64,000 nucleotides of DNA, from NCBI RefSeq assembly GCF_042477335.2, contig NC_091245.1, positions 34,234,501 to 34,298,500 on the forward strand, given 5' to 3'. Positions 20,746-31,095 of the stretch are shown here, piece by piece. This stretch comes from Ovis canadensis. Lineage: Eukaryota; Chordata; Mammalia; Artiodactyla; Bovidae. Every line of letters starts with the position of its first letter. The first letter of the stretch is position 1. The notes beneath the pieces are model-generated. The model saw nothing but the letters and a program-made list of their open reading frames with translations. It had not been told where the DNA came from and made no database searches. The position numbers were made by a program, and so were the translations under genes.

Positions 20746-21216
20746 AGCTAAAAGTATCAGTCCTAATAACTCCCACACTGGACTTCTTCTGTTCCGCAAA
20801 CAAGACAGTTTCTTGCCTAAGAACCTTTATATGCACCCTCCCACCTCTTCCCTGTTCCTTGGTCAACTTCTGTTTCTTTAGAGGTTACCTTAAATGACAC
20901 TTAAGGAGGCTTTCTTTCATACTGTACGCCAACACCTATGCCAATCTAAATTAGGTCCCCCTCTTATGCTTTTTCATAAGTCTCTATGTTTTTTATAGAA
21001 GTTCAGGAGTGTGATAAATCACACCTCTTTCTTTCTCTCCCAAGTTCAGAACCAGCTGAAAGTTAGATACAGGAATCAGATGAATGGGGATTGCAATGTC
21101 CACTTGATAGCTGATATGGGCTGGATTGGAGGGCATGGCAGACGTAATGGATTTCCTCATGTTTCACCCTGAATTAAACTTACCCACTGCTCTCTGGCAA
21201 AGGCGGGCAGTTGCAA

Positions 21217-21384
21217 AGTGAAGGTGAAATTAAAAGTCGCTCAGTTGTGTCTGACTCTTTGAGACCCCATGGACTATACAGTCCATGCATTCTCTAGGCA
21301 AGAATACTGTAGTGGGTAGCCTTTCCTTTCTCCAGGGAATCTTCCCAAACCAGGGATCAAAACCAGGTCTCCTGCATTGCAGGC
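21217..21384 (-). mobile_element. Bov-tA type SINE
   Basis: Antisense element: GTGAAGGTGAAATTAAAAGT, CGCTCAGTTGTGTCTGACTC, GGCAAGAATACTGTAGTGGG and the tRNA-like AACCAGGGATCAAAACC box. It has a small internal deletion and is truncated near the tRNA 5' end. Confidence 0.88.
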
Positions 21385-21529
21385 CTTTTCCAAATGGACA
21401 TTGACCGTGTGCATCCTGTAGACAAATCCATTCTGAGAAGAGAGAAAAGTGGCTGGGATGAGCATGCTGTTGTACACACCATCCCCCTGACTGTGATGTC
21501 TTTTCAGCACTCAGAACACCTAAAAACTT

Positions 21530-23031
21530 TTTAAAAATTAATTTATTTTAATTGGAGACTAATTACTTTATAATATTGTGGGTTTTGCCATACATTGACA
21601 TGAATCAGCCACAGATGTACATGTGTCCCCCATCCTGAACCCACTTCCCACCTCCCTTCCCATCCCATCCCTCTGGGTTGTCCCAGTGCACGAGCTTTGA
21701 GTGCCCTGTTTCATGCATTGAACTTGGACTGGTCTTCTATTTCACATAAGGCAATATACATGTTTCAATGCTATTCTCTCGTCATCCCACCCTCGCCTTC
21801 TCCCACAGAGTCCAAAAGTCTGTTCTTTTCATCTGTGTCTCTTTTGCTGTCTCATGTATAGGGTCGTCATTACCATCTTTCTAAATTCCATATATATGTG
21901 TTAATATTGGTGTATTGGTGTTTTTCTTTCTGGCTTACTTCACTCTGTTTAATAGGCTCCAGTTTCATCCACCTCATTAGAACTGATTCAAATGTGTTCT
22001 TTTAAATAGCTGAGTAATATTCCATTGTGTATATGTACCACAGCTTTCTTATCCATTCATTTGCCAATGGACATCTAGGTTGCTTCCATGTCCTGGCTAT
22101 TGTAAACAGTGCTGCAGTGAACATTGGGGTACACGTGTCTCTTTCAATTCTGGTTTCCTCGGTGTGTATGCCCAGCAGTGGGATTGCTGGGTCGTATGGC
22201 AGTTCTATTTCCAGTTTTTTAAGGAATCTCCACACTGTTCTCCATAGTGGCTGTACTACTTTGCATCCCCACCAACAGTGTAAGAGGGTTCCCTTTTCTC
22301 CATACCCTCTCCAGCATTTATTGTTTGTAGACTTCTTGATAGCAGCCATTCTGACTGGTGTGAGATGGTACCTCATTGTCATTTTGATTTGCATTTCTCT
22401 GACAATGAGTGATGTTGAGCATCTTTTTCATGTGTTTGTTAGCTATCTGTATGTCTTCTTCGAAGAAATGTCTGTTTAGTTCTTTGGCCCATTTTTTTAT
22501 TGGGTTGTTTATTTTTCTGGTATTGAGCTGCATGAGCTGCTTGTATATTTTGGAGATTAATTCTTCGTCAGTTTCATTTGCTAATATTTTCTTCCATTAT
22601 GAAGGCTGTCTTTTCATCTTGCTTATAGTTTCCTTTGTTGTGCAAAAGCTTTTAAGTTTAATTAGGTCCCATTTGCTTATTTTTGCTTTTATTTCCATTA
22701 CTGTGGCAGGTGGGTCAGAGAGGATCTTGCTCTGATTTATGTCAGAGAGTGTTTTGCCTATAAAACTCCTCTAGGAATTTTATAGTTTCTGGTCTTATGT
22801 TTAGATCTTTGATCCATTTGGAGTTTCTTTTTGTGTATGGTGTTAGAAGGTGTTCTAGTTTTATTCTTTTACAGGTGGTTGACCAGTTTTCCCAATACCA
22901 CCTTTTAAAAATATTGTCTTTTCTCCACTGTAAATTTTTGCCTCTTTTGTTAAAGATAAGGTGTCCATAGGTGCGTGGATTTATCTCTGGGCTTTCTATT
23001 TTGTTCCATTGATCTATATTTCTGTCATTGA
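21530..23031 (-). mobile_element. 5'-truncated bovine L1 with target-site duplication
   Basis: A 1.5-kb L1 in antisense. The left end is the L1 3'UTR (TTTTAATTGGAGACTAATTA, then CATGAATCAGCCACAGATGT), then the ORF2 C-terminal part, truncated inside ORF2. Flanking 16-bp repeats GAACACCTAAAAACTT (21,514-21,529) and GAATACCTACAAACTT (23,032-23,047) match at 14 of 16 positions, so this is a single TPRT insertion of moderate age. Confidence 0.92.
22002..22533 (-). pseudogene. L1 ORF2 C-terminal remnant
   Basis: Minus-strand frames give hallmark L1 ORF2p C-terminal text, for example [32 protein letters not shown] and YTMEYYSAI. The upstream part ([18 protein letters not shown]) lies in an overlapping frame, so at least one frameshift breaks it. 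The endonuclease and most of the RT are absent because the element is 5'-truncated. Confidence 0.9.
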
Positions 23032-23047
23032 GAATACCTACAAACTT

Positions 23048-23589
23048 AAGGGATCATAAAGTAACAAGGGCCCTTAAAGCCACCTTCCAAGTCCTGCCCT
23101 TTTCCCAAAGCAGGAATCCCTTTGAAAGCATCATCTCTGCTTAAATCATTCTAGGGATCCTCAGAGCTGGGGCCTGATAAGTCTACTGAATACTGCTGAT
23201 AGGACCTCATTGGGGACATTGTGGACATAAAATTGTGATCAATCCGTGAGATCTCAGAGGTCAGCCAAATGGTAAGCAGCTCAAATATATGTTCAGTGGA
23301 GAAGAATTGAAGGAACTCAGAATATTTAACCAGGGGAAGGAATAAAAGACCTTGAGACCATGTAGAGAAGTCTCCAAATGGTTGTGCAGCTATCACATGG
23401 GGAAGTTAACATACTGTAGGTTTTGAGATCAGAGCGAGGATAATAACTAGCAGTTACAAAGGAAAACTCTGCTGTAATTAAGGAAGAACTTTCTGAAGTT
23501 ATAGCTATTTATCAATGTGACAGTTGCTTTTAAAGTAGAATGGAAAATTATCTACTCAATACTATTTGCTGCTTACTATGTACCAGACT
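23048..23589. other. Gene-free stretch between L1 and the BovB complex
   Basis: No supportable frame. A weak MIR/L2-like end (GCTTACTATGTACCAGAC) lies just before the BovB insertion. Confidence 0.4.
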
Positions 23590-23601
23590 CAATACTGGTT
23601 T

Positions 23602-24130
23602 CAGTTCAGTTCAGTTGCTCAGTCGTGTCCAACTCTTTGTGACCCCATGAACTGCAGCAGGCCAGGCCTCCCTGTCCATCACCAACTGTCAGAGCCTATC
23701 CAAACTCATGTCCATTGAGTCGGTGATGCCATCCAGCCATCTCATCCTGTTGTCCCCTTCTCCTCCTGCCCTCAATCTTTCCCAGCATCAGAGTCTTTTC
23801 AAATGAGCTAGCTCTTCGCATCAGGTGGCTAAAGTATTGGAGTTTCAGCTTCAACATCAGTCCTTCCAATGAACACCCAGGACTGATCTCCTTCAGGATG
23901 GACTGGTTAGATCTTGCAGTCCAAGGGACTCTCAAGAGTCTTCTCCAACAACACAATTCAAAAGCATCAATTCTTCGGCACTCAGATTTCTTTATAGTCC
24001 AACTCTCACCTCCATACATGACTACTGGAAAAACCATAGCCTTGACTAGAAGGACCTTTGTTGGCAAAATAATGTCTCTGCTTTTTAATATGCTGTCTAG
24101 GTTGGTCATAACTTTCCTTCCAGGGAGTAG
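23602..24130 (-). mobile_element. Outer BovB LINE, 3' segment
   Basis: Antisense BovB 3' portion starting at CAGTTCAGTTCAGTTGCTCA. The minus strand preserves RT C-terminal text (VVMYGGESWTIKKSE, RRLLRVPWTARSNQSILKEI, LQYFSHLMRR). It is preceded by CAATACTGGTTT (23,590-23,601), which recurs perfectly at 25,822-25,833, so this segment and the one at 25,239-25,821 are probably two halves of one insertion. Confidence 0.9.
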
Positions 24131-24666
24131 TTCAGTTCAGTTCAGTCGCTCAGTCATGTCCGACTCTTTATGACCCATGAATCACAGCACGCCAGGCCTC
24201 CCTGTCCGTCATCAACTCCCGGAGTTCACTCAGATTCACGTTCATCAAGTCAGTGATGCCGTCCAGCCATCTCATCCTCTGTCATCCCTTTCTCCTCCTG
24301 CCCCCAACCCCTCCCAGCATCAGAGTCTTTTCCAATGATGAGTCAACTCTTCGCATGAGGTGGCCAAAGTATTGGAGTTTCAGCTTTAGCATCATTCCTT
24401 CCAAAGAAATCCCAGGGTTGATCTCCTTCAGAATGGACTGGTTGGATCTTCTTGCAGTCCCACAGACTCTCAAGAGTCTTCTTCAACACCACAGTTCAAA
24501 AGCATCAATTCTTCGGCGCTCAGCTTTCTTCACAATCCAACTTTCACATCTATACATGACTACTGGAAAAACCATAGTCTTGACTTGGTCGGCAAAGTAA
24601 TGTCTCTGCTTTTGAATATACTATCTAGGTTGTCATAACTTTTCTTCCCAGGAGTAAGCGTCTTTT
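24131..24666 (-). mobile_element. Inner BovB LINE, 3' segment
   Basis: A second BovB 3' end (TTCAGTTCAGTTCAGTCGCT) begins inside the outer copy after AGGGAGTAG. Its sequence (CCCCCAACCCCTCCCAGCAT, TCTTCGCATGAGGTGGCCAA) is of a different, probably younger subtype than the outer copy, so it is a nested insertion and not a tandem duplication. Confidence 0.85.
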
Positions 24667-25238
24667 TTAGTGCCTGATGAACTATGGAATGAGGTTTGTG
24701 ACATTGTACAGGAGACAGGGATCAAGACCATCCCCATGGAAAAGAAATGCAAAAAAGCAAAATGGCTGTCTGGGGAGGCCTTACAAATAGCTGTGAAAAC
24801 AAGAGAAGTGAAAAGCAAAGGAGAAAAGGAAAGATATAAGCATCTGAATGCAGAGTTCCAAAGAATAGCAAGAAGAGATAAGAAAGTCTTCTTCAGCGAT
24901 CAGTGCAAAGAAATAGAGGAAAACAACAGAATGGGAAAGACTAGAGATCTCTTCAAGAAAATTAGAGATACCAAGGGAACATTTCATGCAAAGATGGGCT
25001 CAATAAAGGACAGAAATGGTCTGGACCTAACAGAAGCAGAAGATATTAAGAAGAGGTGGCAAGAATACACAGAAGAACTGTACAAAAAAAGATCTTCACA
25101 ACCCAGATACTCATGATGGTGTGATCACTCATCTAGAGCCAGACATCTTGGAATGTGAAGTCAAGTGGGCCTTAGAAAGCATCACTATGAACAAAGCTAG
25201 TGGAGGTGATGGAATTCCAGTTGAGCTATTTCAAATCC
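24667..25238 (+). mobile_element. Inner BovB LINE, inverted internal segment
   Basis: Sense BovB sequence from the region between endonuclease and RT. A 148-codon plus-strand frame (24,670-25,116) reads ELWNEVCDIVQETGIKTIPM, then RIARRDKKVFFSDQCKEIEE and KKRWQEYTEELY. It lies in the opposite orientation to the BovB pieces on both sides and lacks its own 3' end. This suits the inverted 5' part of a twin-primed insertion. Confidence 0.85.
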
Positions 25239-25821
25239 AAGGAGTAAGTGTCTTTTAATTTCATGGCTGCAATCACCATCTGCAGTGATTTTGGAGCCCC
25301 AAAAAATAAAGTCTGACACTGTTTCCACTGTTTCCCCATCTATTTCCCATGAAGTGATCGGACCAGATGCCATGATCTTAGTTTTCTGAATGTTGAGCTT
25401 TAAGCCAACTTTTTCACTCTCCTCTTTCACTTGCATCAAGAGGCTTTTTAGTTCCTCTTCACTTTCTGCCATAAGGGTGGTGTTATCTGCATATCTGAGG
25501 TTATTGATATTTCTTCCAGCAATCTTTATTCCAGCTTGTGCTTCTTCCAGCCCAGCGTTTCTCATAATGTACTCTGCATATAAGTTAAATTAGCAGGGTG
25601 ACAATATACAGCCTTGATGTACTCCTTTTCCTATTTGGAACCAGTCTTTTGTTCCATGTCCAGTTCTAACTGTTGCTTCCTGACCTGCATACAGGTTTCT
25701 CAAGAGGCAGTGACTTTGACACTGTGATCCACACAGTCAAAGGCTTTGGCATAGTCAATAAAGCAGAGATAGATGTTTTTCTGAAATTCTCTTGCTTTTT
25801 CAATGATCCAGCAGATGTTGG
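25239..25821 (-). mobile_element. Outer BovB LINE, 5' (RT) segment
   Basis: Antisense BovB resuming at AAGGAGTAAGTGTCTTTTAA. The minus strand encodes RT core text with the catalytic motif changed to YADN (RYADNTTLMAESEEELKSLL) from the YADD usual for active elements. It ends at GATCCAGCAGATGTTGG before the right-hand CAATACTGGTTT duplicate. Confidence 0.88.
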
Positions 25822-25962
25822 CAATACTGGTTTAGTGTATGATAATTCCTAATGAGCTTTTAGTAACCTATAGTATTCAAGTTATTCTTGTTTATTTTCA
25901 AAATTTATAAAAACCTTTTAAAATATTCTCTTTTAGAATTTGGAAGAGGTCACCAGTATTAG

Positions 25963-26240
25963 CGGAGAAGGCAATGGCAACCCACTCCAGTACTCTTGCC
26001 TGGAAAATCCCATGGACGAAGGAGCCTGGTAGGCTGCAGTCCATGGGGTCGCTAAGAGTTGGTTACAACTGAGCGACTTTACTTTCACTTTTCACTTTAA
26101 TGCATTGGAGAAGGAAATGGCAACCCACTCCAGTGTTCTTGCCTGGAGAATCCCAGGGATGGGGGAGCCTGGTGGGCTGCCATCTATGGGGTCACACAGA
26201 GTCGGACATGACTGAAGCGACTTAGCAGCAGCAGCAGCAA
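25963..26240 (+). mobile_element. BovA2/ART2A SINE with target-site duplication
   Basis: Full dimeric BovA2: GGAGAAGGCAATGGCAACCC, TTTCACTTTTCACTTTAATG, a second GGAGAAGGAAATGGCAACCC unit and a GACTTAGCAGCAGCAGCAGC tail. The 9-bp repeat CAGTATTAG flanks it at 25,954-25,962 and 26,241-26,249. Confidence 0.95.
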
Positions 26241-26437
26241 CAGTATTAGTGGCTTTGTTTCTCAGTTCTGGAACTGACCACCCCCTTTTTTTTTCCTTTC
26301 AAAATGTGAAAACCTGAGATGATATTTTCTCATGTTAAATATTAGTTATATGGACATTCTTCCATCAAAACAAGTGTTTTTAATGTCTATAAGTCAAAAT
26401 TACCTGTACTTGGGATCACTTATGGCTGGATACTCCT

Positions 26438-26565
26438 GGGAATTCCCTGGTGGTCCAGCAGCTAAGACTCTGCACTCCTAATGCTGGGGGCCCAGATTCA
26501 ATCTCTGGTCAGGAAACTATTCCCACATACTGTAACTAAGACATAGCTCAGCCAAATAAATTTTA
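26438..26565 (+). mobile_element. CHR-type SINE
   Basis: GGGAATTCCCTGGTGGTCCA, tRNA-like GGGCCCAGATTCAATCTCTG, then AACTAAGACATAGCTCAGCC and an AAATAAAT tail. Confidence 0.85.
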
Positions 26566-26639
26566 AAACTACAGTTAAATCTTAAAAGGCTAGATACTCT
26601 CTTACTATTTGTGGAAGAAGAACTACAAAGTTTTTCCAA

Positions 26640-26955
26640 AACTCCTTTTACAGCTCAGCCACATTTCCCAGCCTCCTTTGTAATTAGGTGTGGCCATGTG
26701 GCTGAGCTTAAACCAGTGCAAAAGAGGTGAATGTGATGTGTGCCACTTACAGACCTGGCTCATCTCTCCGTATCTTCTGGTTCAATGTCAGGTTTGAAGA
26801 GAAGGGCAGAGCCATAGGTAAAAGGAGCCTGGATCATGAATGACCACGTGGAAGATTAATTGCCCACTGGCTAAGTTTTTTTTTTTTTTGCGCTGGACTT
26901 TTCCTGAATGAGAAATCAACTTAAGTGTTGAAACACTGAGATTTTTGGAGTATAT
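26640..26955 (+). repeat. MaLR-like ancient LTR fragment, sense orientation
   Basis: The only plus-strand copy of the family: ACATTTCCCAGCCTCCTTTG, GGTGTGGCCATGTGGCTGAG, GATGTGTGCCACTTACAGAC, CCTGAATGAGAAATCAACTT and GAAACACTGAGATTTTTGGA. A T-run of about 15 lies inside it near 26,876. Confidence 0.5.
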
Positions 26956-27299
26956 ATGTTAAAGCTGCTAGTGTCTTCTTATTCCAACTTGTGCTGTAAG
27001 ATGCCCTCCAAGAGAGAAGAAACATGGAACTGAAGTTAGGGATTTTGTTTCACCCTTTCTTGTTTAAAGAGAATCAGTGGAGGAAGCAGAAATAAAAGAC
27101 ACAGCACTTAATTACACACTGATGCTTCCTTTTTGCTTATGTTTTCTTCCCAACTGATTTGTAAATTTTATGAAACATGTTGCTTTGTTTCTTGTATATT
27201 TAATCTTTTGGTGGATATTTACTGAGCAATTCCAGGTGCTTTGGGGATTTCAGAAGAAACACAGGTAGCACGAATTATTAAATGTTATTCATTATTCAA

Positions 27300-27670
27300 C
27301 AGTTTTTGAGAGTTCACTATGAGCTAGCCACTAGCCACGGTACCTGCCCATAAATTGGGGTATAGCAAGGAAAATAGAAATAAAGAGGCAAGACTAGTTG
27401 AGCATGACAGTGCTGTGAGAAAGAAGGACAGGATCTTCTAGGATGCACACGGACGGGACATCTGCGGGGGTGGCAGTCAGAGAATTGCCCTCTATTAAGG
27501 TAGTGAATATGTCGAGACCACGAGGATGAGTAGGATTAGCCAGAAGAGAAGACAGTGGAGACAGGAAGAGTATTTTAGGAAGAGCAAATGCGCGCACAAA
27601 GGCCTAGATATGGGCTTGAAGATGGGGGTGTGTTTGGAGGGACCAGAAGGTGAGCTGAAAAGGAAGCATG
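27300..27670 (+). repeat. Ancient LINE-like repeat remnant
   Basis: Contains the order typical of a common mammal-wide repeat that I cannot name: a GAGCATGACAGTGCTGTGAG block, AGAGTATTTTAGGAAGAGCA, then AATGCGCGCACAAAGGCCT. Related copies are at 34.6, 41.7, 47.1, 55.0 and 60.4 kb. Confidence 0.45.
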
Positions 27671-27764
27671 GAGAAGATGAGCACGAGAGGAGGAACTCTT
27701 AATTTATGTATGCACGTACTTGATAAATGCAGGCGGAAGACCTTGTACTTTATGTATTTTGTTT

Positions 27765-29061
27765 TTGTTGTTCAGTTACTAAATCCTGTCGGATTCGTTG
27801 TGACTCCATGGACTGCAGCACACCAGGCTTCCCTGTCCTTCACTATCTCCTAGAGTTTGCTCAAACTCATGTCCATTGATTCAGTGATGGCATCCAACCA
27901 TCTCATCCTCTTTTGCCCCCCTTCTCTTCTTGCCCTCAATCTTTTCCAGCATCAGGGTCTTTTCCAGTGAATCAGCTGTTCACATCAGGTAGCCAAAGGA
28001 TTGGAGCTTCAGCTTCAGCATCAGTCCTTCCAGTGAATATTCAGGGTTGATTTCCTTTAGGACTGACTGATTTGATTTCCTTGCTGTCCAAGGGACTCTC
28101 AAGAGTCTTCTCTAGCACCACAGTTCAAAAGCATCAATTCTTCAGCACTGTGCCTTCTTTATGGTCCAATTCTACTTCCATACGTGACTACTAGAAAAAC
28201 CATAGCTATGGTTTTTCTATAGCTTTTGGACTATATGGACCTTTTGCTGGCAAAGTGATATCTCTGCTTTTTAATGTGCTATCTAGATTTGTCATAGCTT
28301 TTCTTCCAAGAAGCAAGCATCTTTTAATTTAATGGCTACAGTCACCATCTGCAATGATTTTGGAGCCCAAGAAAATAAAGTATGTCACTGTTTCCATTGT
28401 TTCCCCATCTATTTGCCATGAAGTGATGGGAAACGATGCCATGATCTTCGTTTTCTGAATGTTGAGTTTTAAGCCAGCTTTTTCCGCTTTCCTCTTTCAC
28501 TCTCATTAAGAGGCTCTTTAGTTGTCTTTGCTTTCTGCCATTAGGGTGGTGTCATCTGCATATCTGAGGTTGTTGATATTTCTCCCAACAGTCTTGATTC
28601 CAGCTTGTGCTTCATCCAGCTCAGCATCTTGCATGATGTAGTCTTCATATAAGTTAAATAAGCAGAGTGACAGTATACAACCTTGACATACTCCTTTTCC
28701 AATTTTGAACCAGTCTGTTGTTCCATGTTCAGTTCTAACTGTTGCTTCTTAACCTGCATACAAGTTTCTCAGGAGGAGGGTAAGGTGATCTGGTATTCCC
28801 ATCTCTTTAAGAATTTTCTACCAGTTGTGATCCACACAGTCAGGCTTTAGCACAGTCAGTGAAACAGAAATAGATGTTTTTCTGGAATTCCTTTGCTTTT
28901 TCTATGATCCAGCAGATATTGGCAATTTGATCTTTGGTTCCTCTGACTTTTCTAAATCCAGCTTGTACATCTGGAAGTTCTTTCTTCACATACTGTTGAA
29001 GCCCAGATTGAAGGAGTTTGAGCATTACCTTGCTAGCAAGTGAAATGAGCACAATTGTGTG
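27765..29061 (-). mobile_element. BovB LINE, longest single copy in the window
   Basis: About 1.3 kb of antisense BovB, from a diverged 3' end (GTTGTTCAGTTACTAAATCC) through the C-terminal and RT region to GAGCATTACCTTGCTAGCAA. Minus-strand frames are broken: a piece at 28,840-29,052 reads DVQAGFRKVRGTKDQIANIC, while the catalytic region is out of frame. The 3' TTCAGTTCAG block has decayed, so it is older than the 23.6-kb copies. It carries a local palindrome at 28,193. Confidence 0.92.
28193..28218. repeat. Perfect 26-bp palindrome inside BovB
   Basis: Each arm is AGAAAAACCATAG, meeting its own reverse complement with no spacer. Other BovB copies in this window (24,030, 24,570) have one AAAAACCATAG followed by normal sequence, so the second arm is extra here. 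Confidence 0.95.
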
Positions 29062-29794
29062 AACAGTGTATGCATTTACCTAGAAGAAAATATGGCTGAT
29101 TTACCATCAAGATGTCAACATTTGTGGTATTTGAGTAATTTCTATTTTTCCCCTTATGTTTCACTGTTTGTTTTAAAACTGTATACAGTAAACATATGTT
29201 ACATTAGGAATTTTGAAACTGAAGAGTTTATTTTCTCCTTAGTTGTGACTGCACCTGCTGTACATCATTGGATCCTCAGAGCAGTTGTCTGAGCAAGGTG
29301 AGGTCCAGAACTGATGCACAGTGGTGCTGGAATTGGCTTTCCTCCGGTTCCATTCAGTCTACTTCCTCTCCATTTCGTCTGCCTCCCTGGCCATTATCCA
29401 AGTACTGAGGATGGCTTTTTGAGGATGGAACTACTGACTTTAGTGGTATGTTGCATGTTCTTGTGTATGTTGTTTGCAACTTAGAGAAATTGGATCCACA
29501 TTCTCATGATCCTGACTGACGTAAGAGGCTCGCCACATGCAAAAAATGGTTCTCCACCTACTGGACTATGTCATCAGACCTCTCATTTCTGTGCTGCTCT
29601 CATGTCCTTTGCATAGTCATTTGGCAGCAGGGGAGAGGGCTATGGATAATTTTAAAGAATGAAGTTAGGGAGGAAATAGTTTCTTATTATCCCATCAACC
29701 CACATCTTGATTGACTAACATGTTGCTGCTTGGTCAAACCAGTGACAGTGAACACCCAAACATTTGAAAGTCTTGAAACACTGTATTAACATTG
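29062..29794. other. Gene-free stretch with a local repeat copy
   Basis: The segment 29,383-29,495 is related to 30,711-30,810 (both CGTCTGCCTCCC, later ACTGCTGACATTAGTG-like text and ATGTTGNNTGT). The rest shows nothing recognisable. Confidence 0.5.
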
Positions 29795-30020
29795 TTTAGA
29801 TTATATTGTGGCAACACACAACCCCCCTTCCCAGATCTCAGAGCTTGAAACAGCATGAGTTTAATTGATGTGCATATTACCTATCCATCCTCACTTAGGG
29901 CTTGGCTCTTTATTCAGAGACCTTGGGTGAGGAAGTGGCTCCTGGATGAGATGTTGCTGGTTTGTGTCACAGGGAAGGGAGAGCTGCCACCAGGGTAGTT
30001 CTTAAAGCCTTGCCCACAGT
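29795..30020 (-). repeat. MaLR-like ancient LTR fragment
   Basis: TGTGGCAACACACAACCCCC, CAGATCTCAGAGCTTGAAAC and AGAGCTGCCACCAGGGTAG in the family order. Truncated before the LTR end. Confidence 0.45.
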
Positions 30021-30644
30021 CACTTCCTCTCTGAGTGGTCATAGTGTGTCACAGGGCTGATGAGGAAGAGCAGCCAGTGTTTTGACACCTTCTTAGCTCT
30101 CTGAATCTTAGCTTCTGTATCTATAAAATGGAAATAAGTAAAACAATCATTCAAACTGTGGAATATTGTATAGCCATTGTAAAAAATGAATAGTTGCCCT
30201 TAAAAAAAAATGAGTTGACCTGGAGAAAAGCCCATAATATAGTGTTATAGAAAGCAAGTTATACAGTAATGTGTATAACTAGGTCTCATTTTTGCATAAA
30301 TTAAAAACCCTATATCTGAGCATATTTGTTTACATGAAAATATTAATAAAAGCAGCAAATGTTTAAGGAATGCTTACATCATATGCCTATTCTGTGCTAA
30401 GTGCTTTTTACATGCATTTGCTCATTTAATCCTTGCAAAACCCAGAAAAAGGAGTAGAACATTATTAATTGAGTGGTTTTTGTTAACTATCTTACTTGGG
30501 GGTGAGATGAGAGAGATTTTATTTACTCTTAAAAGTAAATGATTCTATACATTTTTACTGATCTCCATACGGGGGTTAGTCAACTTTTGTGGTGAAAGAA
30601 ACCACAGTAACACATGAGTGCAAAGTATTTTGTTTTCTGCTTAT

Positions 30645-31095
30645 GGGTCTGCAGTCAGCTGAGGCAGCACAGCCTTTCAAGGCCCTGCCGGGCGTTCTTT
30701 CCTCCCACTGCGTCTGCCTCCCCTGCAGTTTTCTAAGTAGTGATGATGACTTTTCCTGGAACTGCTGACATTAGTGCCATGTTGTGTGTGCTCAGGTGCA
30801 ACCTGGAGAAGCAGTGCTGAGGGTCAAGTTCAGGTCTGTTCCATATGCCTCATCTTAGAACCCATCCTGGAGAAGCAGAATCTGCCAGGGATCTGTCCTT
30901 CTCATGATAGAGGTGGGGGCAAATGGACACATGGGAAGCTTGTGAAGGCCCAGGTTTGGAACTGGCCTGATGTCATTTCGGCCCACATTCTATTAGCTGA
31001 AGCAAGTCACATGGCCGAGTCCAGTAGTGGTGGAGCTGGAAAGTCATAGAGGTTTGGAAAGAGAAAGTGAATATTCACTGTATAGTAATCTACCA
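30645..31095 (-). repeat. MaLR-like ancient LTR fragment
   Basis: GGTCTGCAGTCAGCTGAGGC, then TTAGAACCCATCCTGGAGAA, AGCAAGTCACATGGCCGAGT and GAGGTTTGGAAAGAGAAAG. It contains the 30,711-30,810 segment shared with 29,383-29,495. Confidence 0.45.

Noticed and set aside
22002-22394. 130-codon frame with well-conserved text
   Set aside because: L1 ORF2 C-terminus in a 5'-truncated, frameshifted element.
24670-25116. 148-codon frame that looks like a real protein
   Set aside because: It is the BovB endonuclease-RT linker in an inverted fragment. Truncated at both ends, it is not a host gene.
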